Origin: Moraxellaceae bacterium
GTDB lineage: Bacteria > Pseudomonadota > Gammaproteobacteria > Burkholderiales > Rhodocyclaceae
DNA length: 64,000 nt
Direction: 5' to 3'
Assembly (NCBI GenBank): GCA_031119205.1
Contig: JAVHYF010000001.1
Span: forward strand, 1 to 64,000
The translations under genes were made by a program, and so were the position numbers. The notes beneath the pieces were generated by a model, which searched no databases, was not told the origin of the DNA, and worked only from the letters and a program-made list of their open reading frames with translations. Position 1 is the first letter of the stretch. Each line of letters starts with the position of its first letter. Below are positions 37,187-45,959 of the stretch, in pieces.

Positions 37187-38428
37187 ATGCCGGATCACAT
37201 CGTGCTCACCTCCCACCCGCGTGCCAGCAAGACACCGCACGCCTCGGGCATACATTGGGGCGCCGCCACGCCGCAGGAGCGCGGCCCCCTCATTGGCGGG
37301 CTGTCGCAACCGGCGACGCGCAACGTCATCGGCACCCACTCGGGCGCCTACTCGGTGTACCGCGCGCTCGCGGTCGCCGCCGGCCACCTGCAGCGCGACC
37401 ACAAGCCGGACCTCACCAACACCGCGCCGGTGGCCAGCATCGGCCCGCACCCGCAGTGGGGTGATCCGGCGAAGATCATCTCGCTGGACCCCTGGGGCCA
37501 TCGTGTCGCCGAGGCCTTCGCCGGGCAGATCGCTGCCGGCATGGACGTGCGCCCGACCATCGCGATCACCCGCGCCCACATCAACATGCCGGAGCTGTGC
37601 GCTGCCATCGCGGCCGGGCGCCTGAAGCCGGACGGCCACATCCTGTCCGCCAACGGCGATGTGCGCGTCACCAAGGCCGCCATCGATCCCGTGTGGTACC
37701 TGCCCGGCGTGGCCGAGCGTTTCAAGATCAAGGAAAGCGCGCTGCGCCGTGCGCTCTTCGAGCAGACCGGTGGCATGTTCCCGGAACTGGTAACGCGGCC
37801 AGACCTCAAGGTCTTCCTGCCGCCCATCGGTGGCATGACACTCTACTTCTTCGGTGACGTCGAGAAGCTCGGCAAGCCGGAAACGAAGGTGGCCTGCCGC
37901 CTGCACGACGAATGCAACGGCTCCGACGTGTTCGGCTCCGACATCTGCACCTGCCGGCCTTACCTCGCGCACGGGATCGAGGTCTGCATCGAGATGGCCC
38001 AGCAGGGCGGCGTCGGCCTCGTGGTGTACAACCGCAAGGAAGGTCGTGCACTCGGCGAGGTCACCAAGTTCCTCGTCTACAACGCACGCAAGCGCCAGGT
38101 CGGTGGTGACCGCGCCGAGACTTACTTCGAGCGCACCGAGTGCGTCGCCGGCGTGCAGGACATGCGCTTCCAGGAACTGATGCCTGACGTCTTCCACTGG
38201 CTGGGCATCACCCGCATCGACCGCTGGGCCTCGATGAGCAACATGAAGCACGGCGCACTCACCGCACAGGGCATCGAGGTGGTGGAGCGCGTGCCGATTC
38301 CGGACGAGCTGATCCCTGCTGACGCCAAGGTGGAGATGGATGCCAAGAAGGCCGCTGGCTACTTCAGCGAAAGCGTGCCGGCCATGGCCGAACTGACTGT
38401 CGCCAAGGGCCGGGGGCTGGAAGAATGA
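37187..38428 (+). CDS. GTP cyclohydrolase II-like protein of the URC uracil catabolism pathway (Urc1)
   Basis: A 413-aa protein. The C-terminal half holds the GTP cyclohydrolase II fold with zinc ligands Cys243, Cys254 and Cys256 in the RibA-like C-x10-C-x-C spacing ('CRLHDECNGSDVFGSDICTC') and the active-site region 'GVGLVVYNRKEGRALGEV'. A ~190-residue N-terminal extension ('TSHPRASKTP', 'NVIGTHSGAYSVYRAL') is absent from RibA and typical of the Urc1 group. It is followed with a 4-bp overlap by DUF1688/Urc4 and then by upp, the combination defined for the URC pathway, so uracil breakdown rather than riboflavin synthesis is the likely role. The ATG at 37187 has GGAG 7 nt upstream. Confidence 0.9.
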   Translation: MPDHIVLTSHPRASKTPHASGIHWGAATPQERGPLIGGLSQPATRNVIGTHSGAYSVYRALAVAAGHLQRDHKPDLTNTAPVASIGPHPQWGDPAKIISLDPWGHRVAEAFAGQIAAGMDVRPTIAITRAHINMPELCAAIAAGRLKPDGHILSANGDVRVTKAAIDPVWYLPGVAERFKIKESALRRALFEQTGGMFPELVTRPDLKVFLPPIGGMTLYFFGDVEKLGKPETKVACRLHDECNGSDVFGSDICTCRPYLAHGIEVCIEMAQQGGVGLVVYNRKEGRALGEVTKFLVYNARKRQVGGDRAETYFERTECVAGVQDMRFQELMPDVFHWLGITRIDRWASMSNMKHGALTAQGIEVVERVPIPDELIPADAKVEMDAKKAAGYFSESVPAMAELTVAKGRGLEE

Positions 38429-39687
38429 GGGCCGGCATTTCGGACGGCAGCGGCGAGGGCTGGCACACGCCGGTGCCGCGCACCCACCCCGCGGCCATGC
38501 TGCTGTCCGCCAGCGCAGTGCGGATGCGCTGCGAAGCGGTGATGGGCTGGGTGGAACAAGGTGGCTCGCCCCACTTCACCTGGCATGCCGATCGCATGGA
38601 GGCGGTATCGCTGTACGTCGCCAACACCATCCATGAACGCTACGCGGACCTGAAGGTGCCGTACCACAGCCGCTGGCGCCACTTCGAATCCGGTGAGGTC
38701 GACCGCTGGGCACAGCTGGTCGAGAAACACGGACTGGAGAAGGATGTCGCGGAACGTGCGCGCGTCGCCATCGACCTCGCGATTCCCAGCGTGCTGCTGG
38801 ACGCTGGCGCCGGTGCCGCCTGGCGCTACTTCGACGCACCCACCGGCCAGACGCTGAAGCGCTCCGAAGGCCTCGGTGTCGCCAGCCTGCGCATGTTCGA
38901 AGCCGGTGCCTTCTCGGCCGATCTGAAACACCCGTTGCGCAGCGATGCCGCCGGACTGCAGGCCATTGGCCCGGCACACATCACCAAGGCCTTCCAGGCC
39001 GGTGGCGGCAGCCCGCTGGTGGGCGTGCAGGGGCGCGCCGCCCTGCTGCGCTCGCTGGGACATGTCATCGCCAAGACCCCCGCGGTGTTCGGCACGCCGG
39101 CACGCCTGGGCAACCTCTACGACTACCTCCTGGCCCATGCGCGCGATGGCCGCGTGAATGCCGCCTTCATCCTCGGCACCCTGCTGCGCGCGCTCGGCCC
39201 GGTGTGGCCCGGCCGCATGAGCCTGGAAGGCGTGCCGCTGGGTGACTGCTGGGAGCACCCGGCACTGGCCGACGGCTACGTGCCCTTCCACAAGCTGACC
39301 CAGTGGCTCACCTACTCGCTGCTGGAGCCGCTGGAAGAAGCCGGCCTGCGCGTGGAAGGACTGGACGCGCTGACCGGCCTGCCCGAGTACCGCAACGGCG
39401 GCCTGCTGATCGACATCGGCCTGCTGGAACCGCGCGACCCGGCCTTCTTCGGCACGGCCTGGGAAGTGAGTGCGGAGCCCATCGTCGAATGGCGCGCGGT
39501 GACGGTGATCGCACTGGACCGCATCGCCGAAGCGGTACGCCAGCGCCTGAAACTCAGCGAAGCGCAGTTCCCGCTGGCGCGCGTGCTGGAAGGCGGCACC
39601 TGGGCCGCCGGCCGACGCATCGCCGCAGAAAAACGGCCCGGTGGCGGGCCACCCTTGACCCTTGTCAGCGACGGCACGGTGTTCTGA
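38425..39687 (+). CDS. URC4/Urg3 family (DUF1688) uracil catabolism protein
   Basis: A 420-aa protein of DUF1688, genetically required for uracil catabolism in yeast Lachancea (URC4) and present in bacterial urc clusters; its reaction is not securely known. Family segments: 'HPAAMLLSASAVRMRCEAV' (about 19-37), 'VPYHSRWRHFESGEVDRW', 'DAGAGAAWRYFDAPTGQ', 'RLGNLYDYLL' and 'CWEHPALADGYVPFHKLTQW'. It overlaps urc1 by ATGA and is followed by upp 80 bp downstream. Confidence 0.9.
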   Translation: MRAGISDGSGEGWHTPVPRTHPAAMLLSASAVRMRCEAVMGWVEQGGSPHFTWHADRMEAVSLYVANTIHERYADLKVPYHSRWRHFESGEVDRWAQLVEKHGLEKDVAERARVAIDLAIPSVLLDAGAGAAWRYFDAPTGQTLKRSEGLGVASLRMFEAGAFSADLKHPLRSDAAGLQAIGPAHITKAFQAGGGSPLVGVQGRAALLRSLGHVIAKTPAVFGTPARLGNLYDYLLAHARDGRVNAAFILGTLLRALGPVWPGRMSLEGVPLGDCWEHPALADGYVPFHKLTQWLTYSLLEPLEEAGLRVEGLDALTGLPEYRNGGLLIDIGLLEPRDPAFFGTAWEVSAEPIVEWRAVTVIALDRIAEAVRQRLKLSEAQFPLARVLEGGTWAAGRRIAAEKRPGGGPPLTLVSDGTVF

Positions 39688-39767
39688 GTGCATCCTTGCG
39701 CCGCTCCGTTTATCACCTGGCCTGCCGCGCGCTGACCGATCGAACCTGAGCTTCATCCCGACCAACG

Positions 39768-40430
39768 ATGACCGGAGAATCCACCATGCCCGCTACCGAC
39801 TTTCCCAATGTCACCGTCATCGACCACCCGCTGCTGCAGCACAAGCTGACCTTCATCCGGCGCGAGGACACGACGACCGACAACTTCCGCCGGCTGGTGC
39901 GCGAAATCGCGCAGATGATGGCCTACGAGATCACCCGTGACCTGCCGACCGAGAAGGTCTCCATCACCACGCCGCTGACCACCTTCGACTCCCCGGTCAT
40001 CAGCGGCAAGAAGCTGTGCCTGGTGTCCATCCTGCGTGCCGGCACCGGCATGCTGGACGGCATGATCGACCTGCTGCCGGGTGCGCGCGTCGGCCATATC
40101 GGCCTGTACCGCGACCCGGACACGCTGGAGGCCATCGAGTACTACTTCAAGGTGCCGGACGACATCCAGGACCGCCTGGTCATCGTGCTGGACCCGATGC
40201 TCGCCACCGGTCACTCTGCCATCGCCGCGCTGGACCGCCTGAAGGAGATCGGCGTCACCAGCATCAAGCTGGCCTGCCTGCTGGCTGCGCCGGAGGGTCT
40301 GCGCAACCTGACTGCGGCGCATCCCGACGTGCCGGTGTCACTGGCGTCCATCGACTCCCACCTCAACGACCACGGCTACATCGTGCCGGGCCTCGGCGAC
40401 GCCGGCGACCGCATCTTCGGAACGAAGTGA
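39768..40430 (+). CDS. upp: Uracil phosphoribosyltransferase
   Basis: A 220-aa protein in total; an ATG at 39786 ([17 protein letters not shown]) follows GGAGAATCCACC and is the likely translation start, giving 214 aa. It makes UMP from uracil and PRPP. The PRPP motif is '[20 protein letters not shown]' and the uracil-binding C-terminal region is '[17 protein letters not shown]'. In the URC pathway this enzyme (Urc6) supplies the first nucleotide intermediate; it also serves normal salvage. It overlaps the regulator gene by one base (TGATG). Confidence 0.96.
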   Translation: MTGESTMPATDFPNVTVIDHPLLQHKLTFIRREDTTTDNFRRLVREIAQMMAYEITRDLPTEKVSITTPLTTFDSPVISGKKLCLVSILRAGTGMLDGMIDLLPGARVGHIGLYRDPDTLEAIEYYFKVPDDIQDRLVIVLDPMLATGHSAIAALDRLKEIGVTSIKLACLLAAPEGLRNLTAAHPDVPVSLASIDSHLNDHGYIVPGLGDAGDRIFGTK

Positions 40431-41092
40431 TGGGGCGTGCCGCGCGCACCACGGACAGCGCAGAACCGGACGCCCCGCGCGTCCGCGCCGGACGCATCCG
40501 CCAGGCGCAGGAGAGCGCGATCCTGCAGGCGGCCGAGCAGGTCTTCGCGCGCGCCGGTTTCGCCGGCGCCACGATGAACGAGATCGCGCTCGCTGCCGGC
40601 TTGCCGAAAGCGACGCTGCACTACTACTTCGGCACCAAGCAGGCGCTGCATCGCGCGGTGCTCGCCAACATCCTGGAACTATGGCTGGAAGGCACGGACG
40701 CGATACAGGCCGGCGCCGAGCCGCGCGAGGCGCTGTCGCGCTACATCCGCCACAAGATGCGCCTCACCGCCGAGCGGCCGGACGCTTCCCGCGTGTTCGC
40801 CAACGAGCTGCTGCACGGCGCACCGCAGATCGGCGACATGCTGCGCGGCGAATTGCGTCTGCTGGTACGCCGCAAAGCCCGCATCGTCGAGACGTGGATC
40901 GCCGAGGGCCGCATGGCGCCGGTGGATCCGGTGCACCTCTTCTTCACGCTGTGGGCGATGACCCAGACCTATGCCGACTTCGAGCCGCAGGTCAGCGCCG
41001 TGGTCGGCGCACCGATGGGGCCGAAGCAGGTGGCGCGCGCCACCACCCACGTCGAGGACTTCGTGCTGCGCGCCTGCGGCCTGTCGGCCTGA
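40430..41092 (+). CDS. RutR-like TetR family regulator
   Basis: A 220-aa repressor. The N-terminal TetR helix-turn-helix is clear ('ILQAAEQVFARAGFAGATMN', 'EIALAAGLPKATLHYYFGTK'), and the C-terminal half resembles the YcdC/RutR ligand-binding type ('RPDASRVFANELLHGAPQIG'). RutR proteins bind uracil or thymine and repress pyrimidine degradation genes. It is the last gene of the urc1-urc4-upp unit, whose upstream palindrome matches a RutR site, so autoregulation is likely. The start overlaps upp. Confidence 0.9.
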   Translation: MGRAARTTDSAEPDAPRVRAGRIRQAQESAILQAAEQVFARAGFAGATMNEIALAAGLPKATLHYYFGTKQALHRAVLANILELWLEGTDAIQAGAEPREALSRYIRHKMRLTAERPDASRVFANELLHGAPQIGDMLRGELRLLVRRKARIVETWIAEGRMAPVDPVHLFFTLWAMTQTYADFEPQVSAVVGAPMGPKQVARATTHVEDFVLRACGLSA

Positions 41093-41244
41093 TGGCGAGC
41101 ATGCCTTCAGCATCATTCGTCTGTGCACTGACCCCCATGCGTGGGCCGGGATGGCGAGGCCATGCCGCGGCGTCTAAGCTCTTCATGCGTTCCGCACTTC
41201 CCGCACTCCGTACTTTTCGTTGATCTGCCAGGAAAGGATTTCCG

Positions 41245-42237
41245 ATGAACACCCTTACCCGTCGCGGCCTGCTGTGTGCCGCACTCGCCACCGCCGCCGC
41301 GCTCATGTCGCCGGCGAGCTTCGCCCAGCAGAAACTCAAGGTGGCTGCGATCTACACCGTGCCGGTGGAACAGCAATGGGTGTCGCGCATCCACAAGGCA
41401 CTGAATGCGGCGAAGACGCGTGGCGAGATCGAGTACGTATTCTCGGAGAACGTCACCAACGCCGACTACGAGCGCGTGATGCGCCAGTACGCCGAGCAGG
41501 GCAACGGCCTCATCGTCGGTGAAGCCTTCGCCGTCGAAGCCGCCGCCCGCAAGGTAGCCAAGGATTATCCGAAGACCTCCTTCCTGCTCGGCTCCTCCGG
41601 CAAACCGCAGGCGCCGAACTTCTCGGTGTTCGACAACTACATCCAGGAACCGGCCTATCTCACCGGCATGATCGCCGCCGGCATGAGCAAGAGCGGCCAC
41701 ATCGGCATGGTCGGTGGCTACCCGATTCCGGAAGTGAACCGCCTGATGCACGCCTTCATGGAAGGCGCGAAGGAAATCAACCCGAAGGCCAAGTTCACGG
41801 TGAGCTTCATCGGTTCCTGGTTCGATCCGCCCAAGGCCAAGGAAGCCGCCTTCGCGATGATCGACAAGGGCGCGGACGTGCTGTACGCCGAACGCTTCGG
41901 CGTGTCCGACGCGGCCAAGGAGAAGGGCAAGCTGGCCATCGGCAACGTCATCGACACCCAGCCGCAATACCCGGACACCGTGGTCGCCTCCGCCCTGTGG
42001 AACATGGAGCCGACCATCGACATCGCGCTGAAGAAAGTGAAGGACGGCAAGTTCTCCGCCGAGGACTACGGCCAGTATTCGATGATGAAGTACAAGGGCA
42101 GCGCACTCGCCCCGCTCGGCACTTTCGAGAAGAAGGTACCGGCCGACATCGTCAGCAAAGTGCGCGCGAAGGAGAAGGCCATCCTCGATGGCAAGTTCAC
42201 GGTGAAGGTGAACGACAGCGAGCCGAAGTCGAACTGA
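41245..42237 (+). CDS. BMP/PnrA family ABC transporter substrate-binding protein
   Basis: A 330-aa periplasmic protein with an N-terminal signal (TRRGLLCAALATAAALMSPA; cleavage after SFA). The body follows the Bmp/Med/PnrA fold ('KVAAIYTVPVEQQWVSRIH', 'VGEAFAVEAAARKVAKDYPK', 'GHIGMVGGYPIPEVNRLMHA' and 'DVLYAERFGVSDAAKEKG'). The family binds nucleosides and bases. It is followed by ATPase and two permease genes that complete the importer. Next to the URC operon, the likely ligand is a pyrimidine base or nucleoside; this is inference from context. AGGAAAGGA precedes the ATG. Confidence 0.92.
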   Translation: MNTLTRRGLLCAALATAAALMSPASFAQQKLKVAAIYTVPVEQQWVSRIHKALNAAKTRGEIEYVFSENVTNADYERVMRQYAEQGNGLIVGEAFAVEAAARKVAKDYPKTSFLLGSSGKPQAPNFSVFDNYIQEPAYLTGMIAAGMSKSGHIGMVGGYPIPEVNRLMHAFMEGAKEINPKAKFTVSFIGSWFDPPKAKEAAFAMIDKGADVLYAERFGVSDAAKEKGKLAIGNVIDTQPQYPDTVVASALWNMEPTIDIALKKVKDGKFSAEDYGQYSMMKYKGSALAPLGTFEKKVPADIVSKVRAKEKAILDGKFTVKVNDSEPKSN

Positions 42238-42307
42238 CCGGTTCGAAACACTCGCCGTCATGCCCTGCACACGAAGGCATGACGGCGAGCGTGCATCCGG
42301 AACACCC

Positions 42308-43861
42308 ATGACCCAGACCCCGCCCGCCCTGCGTCTGTCGCGCATCACCAAGCGTTTCGGCAGTCTCGTCGCCAATGACGACATCTCCCTGGAACTCGCC
42401 TCCGGCGAAGTGCTTGCCTTGCTGGGCGAGAACGGCGCGGGCAAGAGCACGCTGGTGAGCATCCTGTTCGGTCACTACGTGGCCGACGAAGGTGACATCG
42501 AGGTGGCCGGACAACCGCTTCCCGCGGGCGATCCGAAGGCTGCGCTGGCGGCGGGTATCGGCATGGTGCATCAGCATTTCGCGCTGGCCGACAACCTGAC
42601 GGTGCTGGACAACGTCATGCTCGGCACCGAGCCGCTGTGGCAGCTCTTCTCGCGTCGGCGTGCGGCACGCGCAAAGCTGGTGGAGACGGCGCAGCGCTTC
42701 GGCCTGTCGGTGAACCCGGATGCGCGCGTAGCCACGCTGTCGGTCGGAGAGCGCCAGCGCGTGGAGATCCTCAAGGCGCTGTATCGCGGTGCGCGCATCC
42801 TGATCCTCGACGAGCCCACTGCCGTGCTGACGCCTCAGGAGAGCGAGTCCCTGTTCGCCACATTGGCGCAACTGGTGGCGCAGGGGCTGTCCATCATCTT
42901 CATCAGCCACAAGCTGGACGAAGTGCTGCGCGTGTCGCATCGCGTCGCGGTGCTGCGTGCCGGCAAGCTGGTGGCCACCCGCGCGACGCGCGAAACCGGC
43001 AAGGCCGAACTGGCCGCGCTGATGGTCGGGCGCGAGGTGAGCCTGCCGCAGCGTGAGCGCCGCCCGCGCGGCGACGCCATGCTGCGCCTGCAAGGCGTGC
43101 GCGCCATGCAGGGTGGCGTGGCCGCACTGGACGGGCTGGACCTTGACGTGCATGCCGGGGAGATCGTCGGCATCGCCGGCGTATCCGGCAACGGCCAGCT
43201 CGCGCTGGCGCAGCTGCTGTGCGGCACGCTAGCGGCGGATGAAGGCAGCGTGCGTCTGAAGGACGAGGCCATGCCGGCGCAGGCCCGCACCTGGCTGGCA
43301 CGCGGCGTCGCACGGATTCCCGAGGACCGCCATGCGGTGGGCATCGTCGGCGACCTGCCGGTGTGGGAGAACGCGGTATCGGAGCGCCTGCACACGCCGG
43401 CCTTCTCGCGCTGGGGCGTGGTACGCCGCAAGGCGGCGCGCGCCTTCACGCGGCAACTCGTCGAACGCTTCGACGTACGCCTGTCCGGTATCGACGCGAA
43501 CACCCGCGTACTGTCCGGCGGCAACATGCAGAAACTGATCCTCGGCCGCGCGCTATCGGTAGCAGGCGATGGCGTCACGCCGACCCTGATCGTCGCCAAC
43601 CAGCCGACCTGGGGGCTGGACATCGGCGCGGTGGCCTACGTGCATCGCTGCCTGCTGGACGCGGCTGCAGCGGGCGCTGCAGTGCTGTTGATCTCGGAAG
43701 ACCTGGACGAACTGTTCGCGATTGCCGATCGCATCGCAGTGATGTTCAAGGGGCATCTCGGCGCGCCGCGCGCGACCGAGGACTGGACGCTCGCCGACAT
43801 CGGTCTCGCCATGGCGGGCACGGCGGCCGGCACGCAGGCGGAGGTACCGCATGCGGCTTGA
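42308..43861 (+). CDS. ABC transporter ATP-binding protein (nucleoside/BMP type)
   Basis: A 517-aa tandem ATPase. The first nucleotide-binding domain is complete: Walker A GENGAGKST at about 41-49, signature 'TLSVGERQRVEILKAL', Walker B 'ILILDEPTAVLTP'. The second has a degenerate P-loop ('GVSGNGQLAL') and 'LSGGNMQKLILGRAL', the pattern usual for YufO/RbsA-like sugar and nucleoside importers. It overlaps the next gene by 11 bp. It energises import through the two following permeases. Confidence 0.95.
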   Translation: MTQTPPALRLSRITKRFGSLVANDDISLELASGEVLALLGENGAGKSTLVSILFGHYVADEGDIEVAGQPLPAGDPKAALAAGIGMVHQHFALADNLTVLDNVMLGTEPLWQLFSRRRAARAKLVETAQRFGLSVNPDARVATLSVGERQRVEILKALYRGARILILDEPTAVLTPQESESLFATLAQLVAQGLSIIFISHKLDEVLRVSHRVAVLRAGKLVATRATRETGKAELAALMVGREVSLPQRERRPRGDAMLRLQGVRAMQGGVAALDGLDLDVHAGEIVGIAGVSGNGQLALAQLLCGTLAADEGSVRLKDEAMPAQARTWLARGVARIPEDRHAVGIVGDLPVWENAVSERLHTPAFSRWGVVRRKAARAFTRQLVERFDVRLSGIDANTRVLSGGNMQKLILGRALSVAGDGVTPTLIVANQPTWGLDIGAVAYVHRCLLDAAAAGAAVLLISEDLDELFAIADRIAVMFKGHLGAPRATEDWTLADIGLAMAGTAAGTQAEVPHAA

Positions 43862-44918
43862 GGCACGCGCCGGCAGTTCGCGCATCGCCCTGTTGCTGGC
43901 GCCCTTCGCGGCCGTGCTGTTCACGCTGGCGGTGTGCGCGCTGCTGGTGGCCTGGGCCGGCGCGCCGATCGGGCAGACCTATGCGCTGCTGTTCGAAGGT
44001 GCCTTCGGGTCGCGCTTCGCGCTGTCGGAAACGCTGACCCGCGCCACGCCGCTGATCCTCACCGGTCTCGCCGCGGCCGTCGCCTTCCGCGCACGGCTCT
44101 ACAACATCGGCGCCGAAGGTCAGCTGTACCTCGGCGCGCTGGCTGCGGTGGCGGTCGGTGGCCTGCACGGTGGCACGGGCTGGGAGTTGCCGCCGATGCT
44201 GCTCTTCCCGCTGATGCTGCTTGCCGGTGCCGCGGCGGGGGCGCTGTGGCTGCTCGGTCCCGCCTGGCTGAAGACGAAGCTGGGCGTCGACGAAGTGGTC
44301 ACCACCCTGTTGCTCAATTTCGTGGCGCTGCTGTTCGTGTCGCTGATGCTGGACGGCACGATGAAGGACCCGATGGCGATGGGCTGGCCACAGTCGGTCG
44401 CCATCAACCCGGAGCTGGAGTTCTCGCGGCTGATGGAACGCTCACGCGTGCACAGCGGCCTGCTGCTCGCCTGCGGGCTTGCGGTCGTCGTGTGGGGGGT
44501 GGAGCGCTTCACCACTTTCGGTTTCGCGCTACGCGCGGTAGGCGCCAACGCACGCGCCGCTGCCTTCGCCGGCCTGCCGGTACGACGCACGATGCTAGTG
44601 TGCGCACTGATCTCCGGCGCGCTGGCGGGTCTCGCCGGCGTCGGCGAGGTGGCGGGGCGCGCGGGCTACGTCACGCTCGACATGTCGCCGGGCTACGGCT
44701 ACGCCGGCATCGTCATCGCCATGCTGGCCGGCCTGCATCCGCTCGGTGTCGTCGTGTCCGCGGTGTTCATCGCCGCCGTGCTGGTCGGCGCCGACAGCAT
44801 GAGCCGCGCCATCGGCGTGCCGAACTACATCGCCGACGTGATCGTCGCCACCGCGTTGCTGGCGATGCTGGTGGCCACCTTGCTGACGCGTTACCGCGTG
44901 CGATGGGGGCGGGCATGA
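43851..44918 (+). CDS. ABC transporter permease 1 (nucleoside/BMP type)
   Basis: A 355-aa inner-membrane protein with about ten hydrophobic helices, resembling YufP. Family segments: 'LTRATPLILTGLAAAVAFRA', 'YNIGAEGQLYLGALAAV', 'LGVDEVVTTLLLNFVALLF' and 'GYAGIVIAMLAGLHPLGVV'. Its end overlaps the second permease gene (ATGATG/TGA). It forms the translocation channel with the 44915 product. Confidence 0.94.
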   Translation: MRLEARAGSSRIALLLAPFAAVLFTLAVCALLVAWAGAPIGQTYALLFEGAFGSRFALSETLTRATPLILTGLAAAVAFRARLYNIGAEGQLYLGALAAVAVGGLHGGTGWELPPMLLFPLMLLAGAAAGALWLLGPAWLKTKLGVDEVVTTLLLNFVALLFVSLMLDGTMKDPMAMGWPQSVAINPELEFSRLMERSRVHSGLLLACGLAVVVWGVERFTTFGFALRAVGANARAAAFAGLPVRRTMLVCALISGALAGLAGVGEVAGRAGYVTLDMSPGYGYAGIVIAMLAGLHPLGVVVSAVFIAAVLVGADSMSRAIGVPNYIADVIVATALLAMLVATLLTRYRVRWGRA

Positions 44919-45865
44919 TGGAACTCCTCGCCACCCTCGCCGACATGCTCGGCAGCTCCGCTTTCTGGATCGCCACGCTGCGGGTCGCCACGCCACTGAT
45001 CCTCGGCACCCTGGGGGTGCTGATCTGCGAGCGCGCAGGCGTGCTCAACCTCGGCATCGAAGGGATCATGGTCGCCGGTGCCTTCACCGGCTGGCTGGCG
45101 GTGTACCAGGGCGCGGACCTGTGGACCGGCGTGCTGGTCGCGATGGCGACCGGTGCGGCCTGCGGGCTGCTGCACGCGGTGCTGACGGTGTGGCTCACGG
45201 TGTCGCAGCACGTCGCCGGCCTGGGCCTGACCATGTTCGCCACCAGCCTGTCCTACTTCGCCTACCGGGTGAGCTTTCCCAAGGTGACGACGCCGCCGAC
45301 CATCGAGCCCTTCGCGCCGCTGCAGGCGCTGGATGCGGTGCCGTGGATCGGGCCGGTGCTGGCCAGCCAGACCGCGCTGACGCTGCTGGCGATCGCACTG
45401 GTGCCGCTGGTGGGATGGATCATCCAGCGCACGCCCGCCGGACTCGCGCTGCGCATGGTGGGCGAGAACCCGGCAGCGGCCGAGGGACAAGGGCTGAACG
45501 TCGTGGCGGTGCGCACCGCGGCCATCGTCGCCGGCTCGGCGCAGATGGGGCTGGCCGGCGCCTTCCTGACGCTGTCGGCGTTCAACGCCTTCTTCTTCAA
45601 CATGATCAACGGCCGTGGCTGGATCTGCGTCGCGCTGGTGGTGTTCGCCTCCTGGCGGCCGGGCAAGGCCCTGCTGGGTGCCCTGCTGTTCGCGGCCTTC
45701 GACGCGGCGCAGCTACGCCTGCAACAGGCGGGGGGCGGCGCGCTGCCGTACCAGCTCTACCTGATGCTGCCCTACCTGCTGTCCATCCTCGCGCTGATCG
45801 TGATGGCGCGTCGTGCGGCCTACCCGCAGGCGCTGATGAAGCCCTACCGCAAAGGGGAGCGCTGA
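44915..45865 (+). CDS. ABC transporter permease 2 (nucleoside/BMP type)
   Basis: A 316-aa inner-membrane permease resembling YufQ, with 'TLRVATPLILGTLGVLICER', 'AGVLNLGIEGIMVAGAFTGW', 'VGENPAAAEGQGLNVV' and 'INGRGWICVALVVFASWRPG'. The start may be ATG 44915 or the adjacent ATG 44918. The operon ends here; the patatin gene starts 94 bp later. Confidence 0.94.
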   Translation: MMELLATLADMLGSSAFWIATLRVATPLILGTLGVLICERAGVLNLGIEGIMVAGAFTGWLAVYQGADLWTGVLVAMATGAACGLLHAVLTVWLTVSQHVAGLGLTMFATSLSYFAYRVSFPKVTTPPTIEPFAPLQALDAVPWIGPVLASQTALTLLAIALVPLVGWIIQRTPAGLALRMVGENPAAAEGQGLNVVAVRTAAIVAGSAQMGLAGAFLTLSAFNAFFFNMINGRGWICVALVVFASWRPGKALLGALLFAAFDAAQLRLQQAGGGALPYQLYLMLPYLLSILALIVMARRAAYPQALMKPYRKGER

Positions 45866-45959
45866 ACCCGCGCGTCATCGCGCTGTCATGAACAGGGAGG
45901 CGTGCTGCGGCACAATCTTCCGACGCAGCACACAACGCGCATGAACGGCAGGAGCAGGG

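Noticed and set aside
37187-38428. Riboflavin synthesis GTP cyclohydrolase II (RibA)
   Set aside because: The zinc site fits RibA, but the long N-terminal extension and the DUF1688-upp-RutR neighbours point to the URC pathway instead.
36914-39765. Long minus-strand frames opposite urc1 and urc4
   Set aside because: Shadows of two well-supported plus-strand genes; no recognisable domain.
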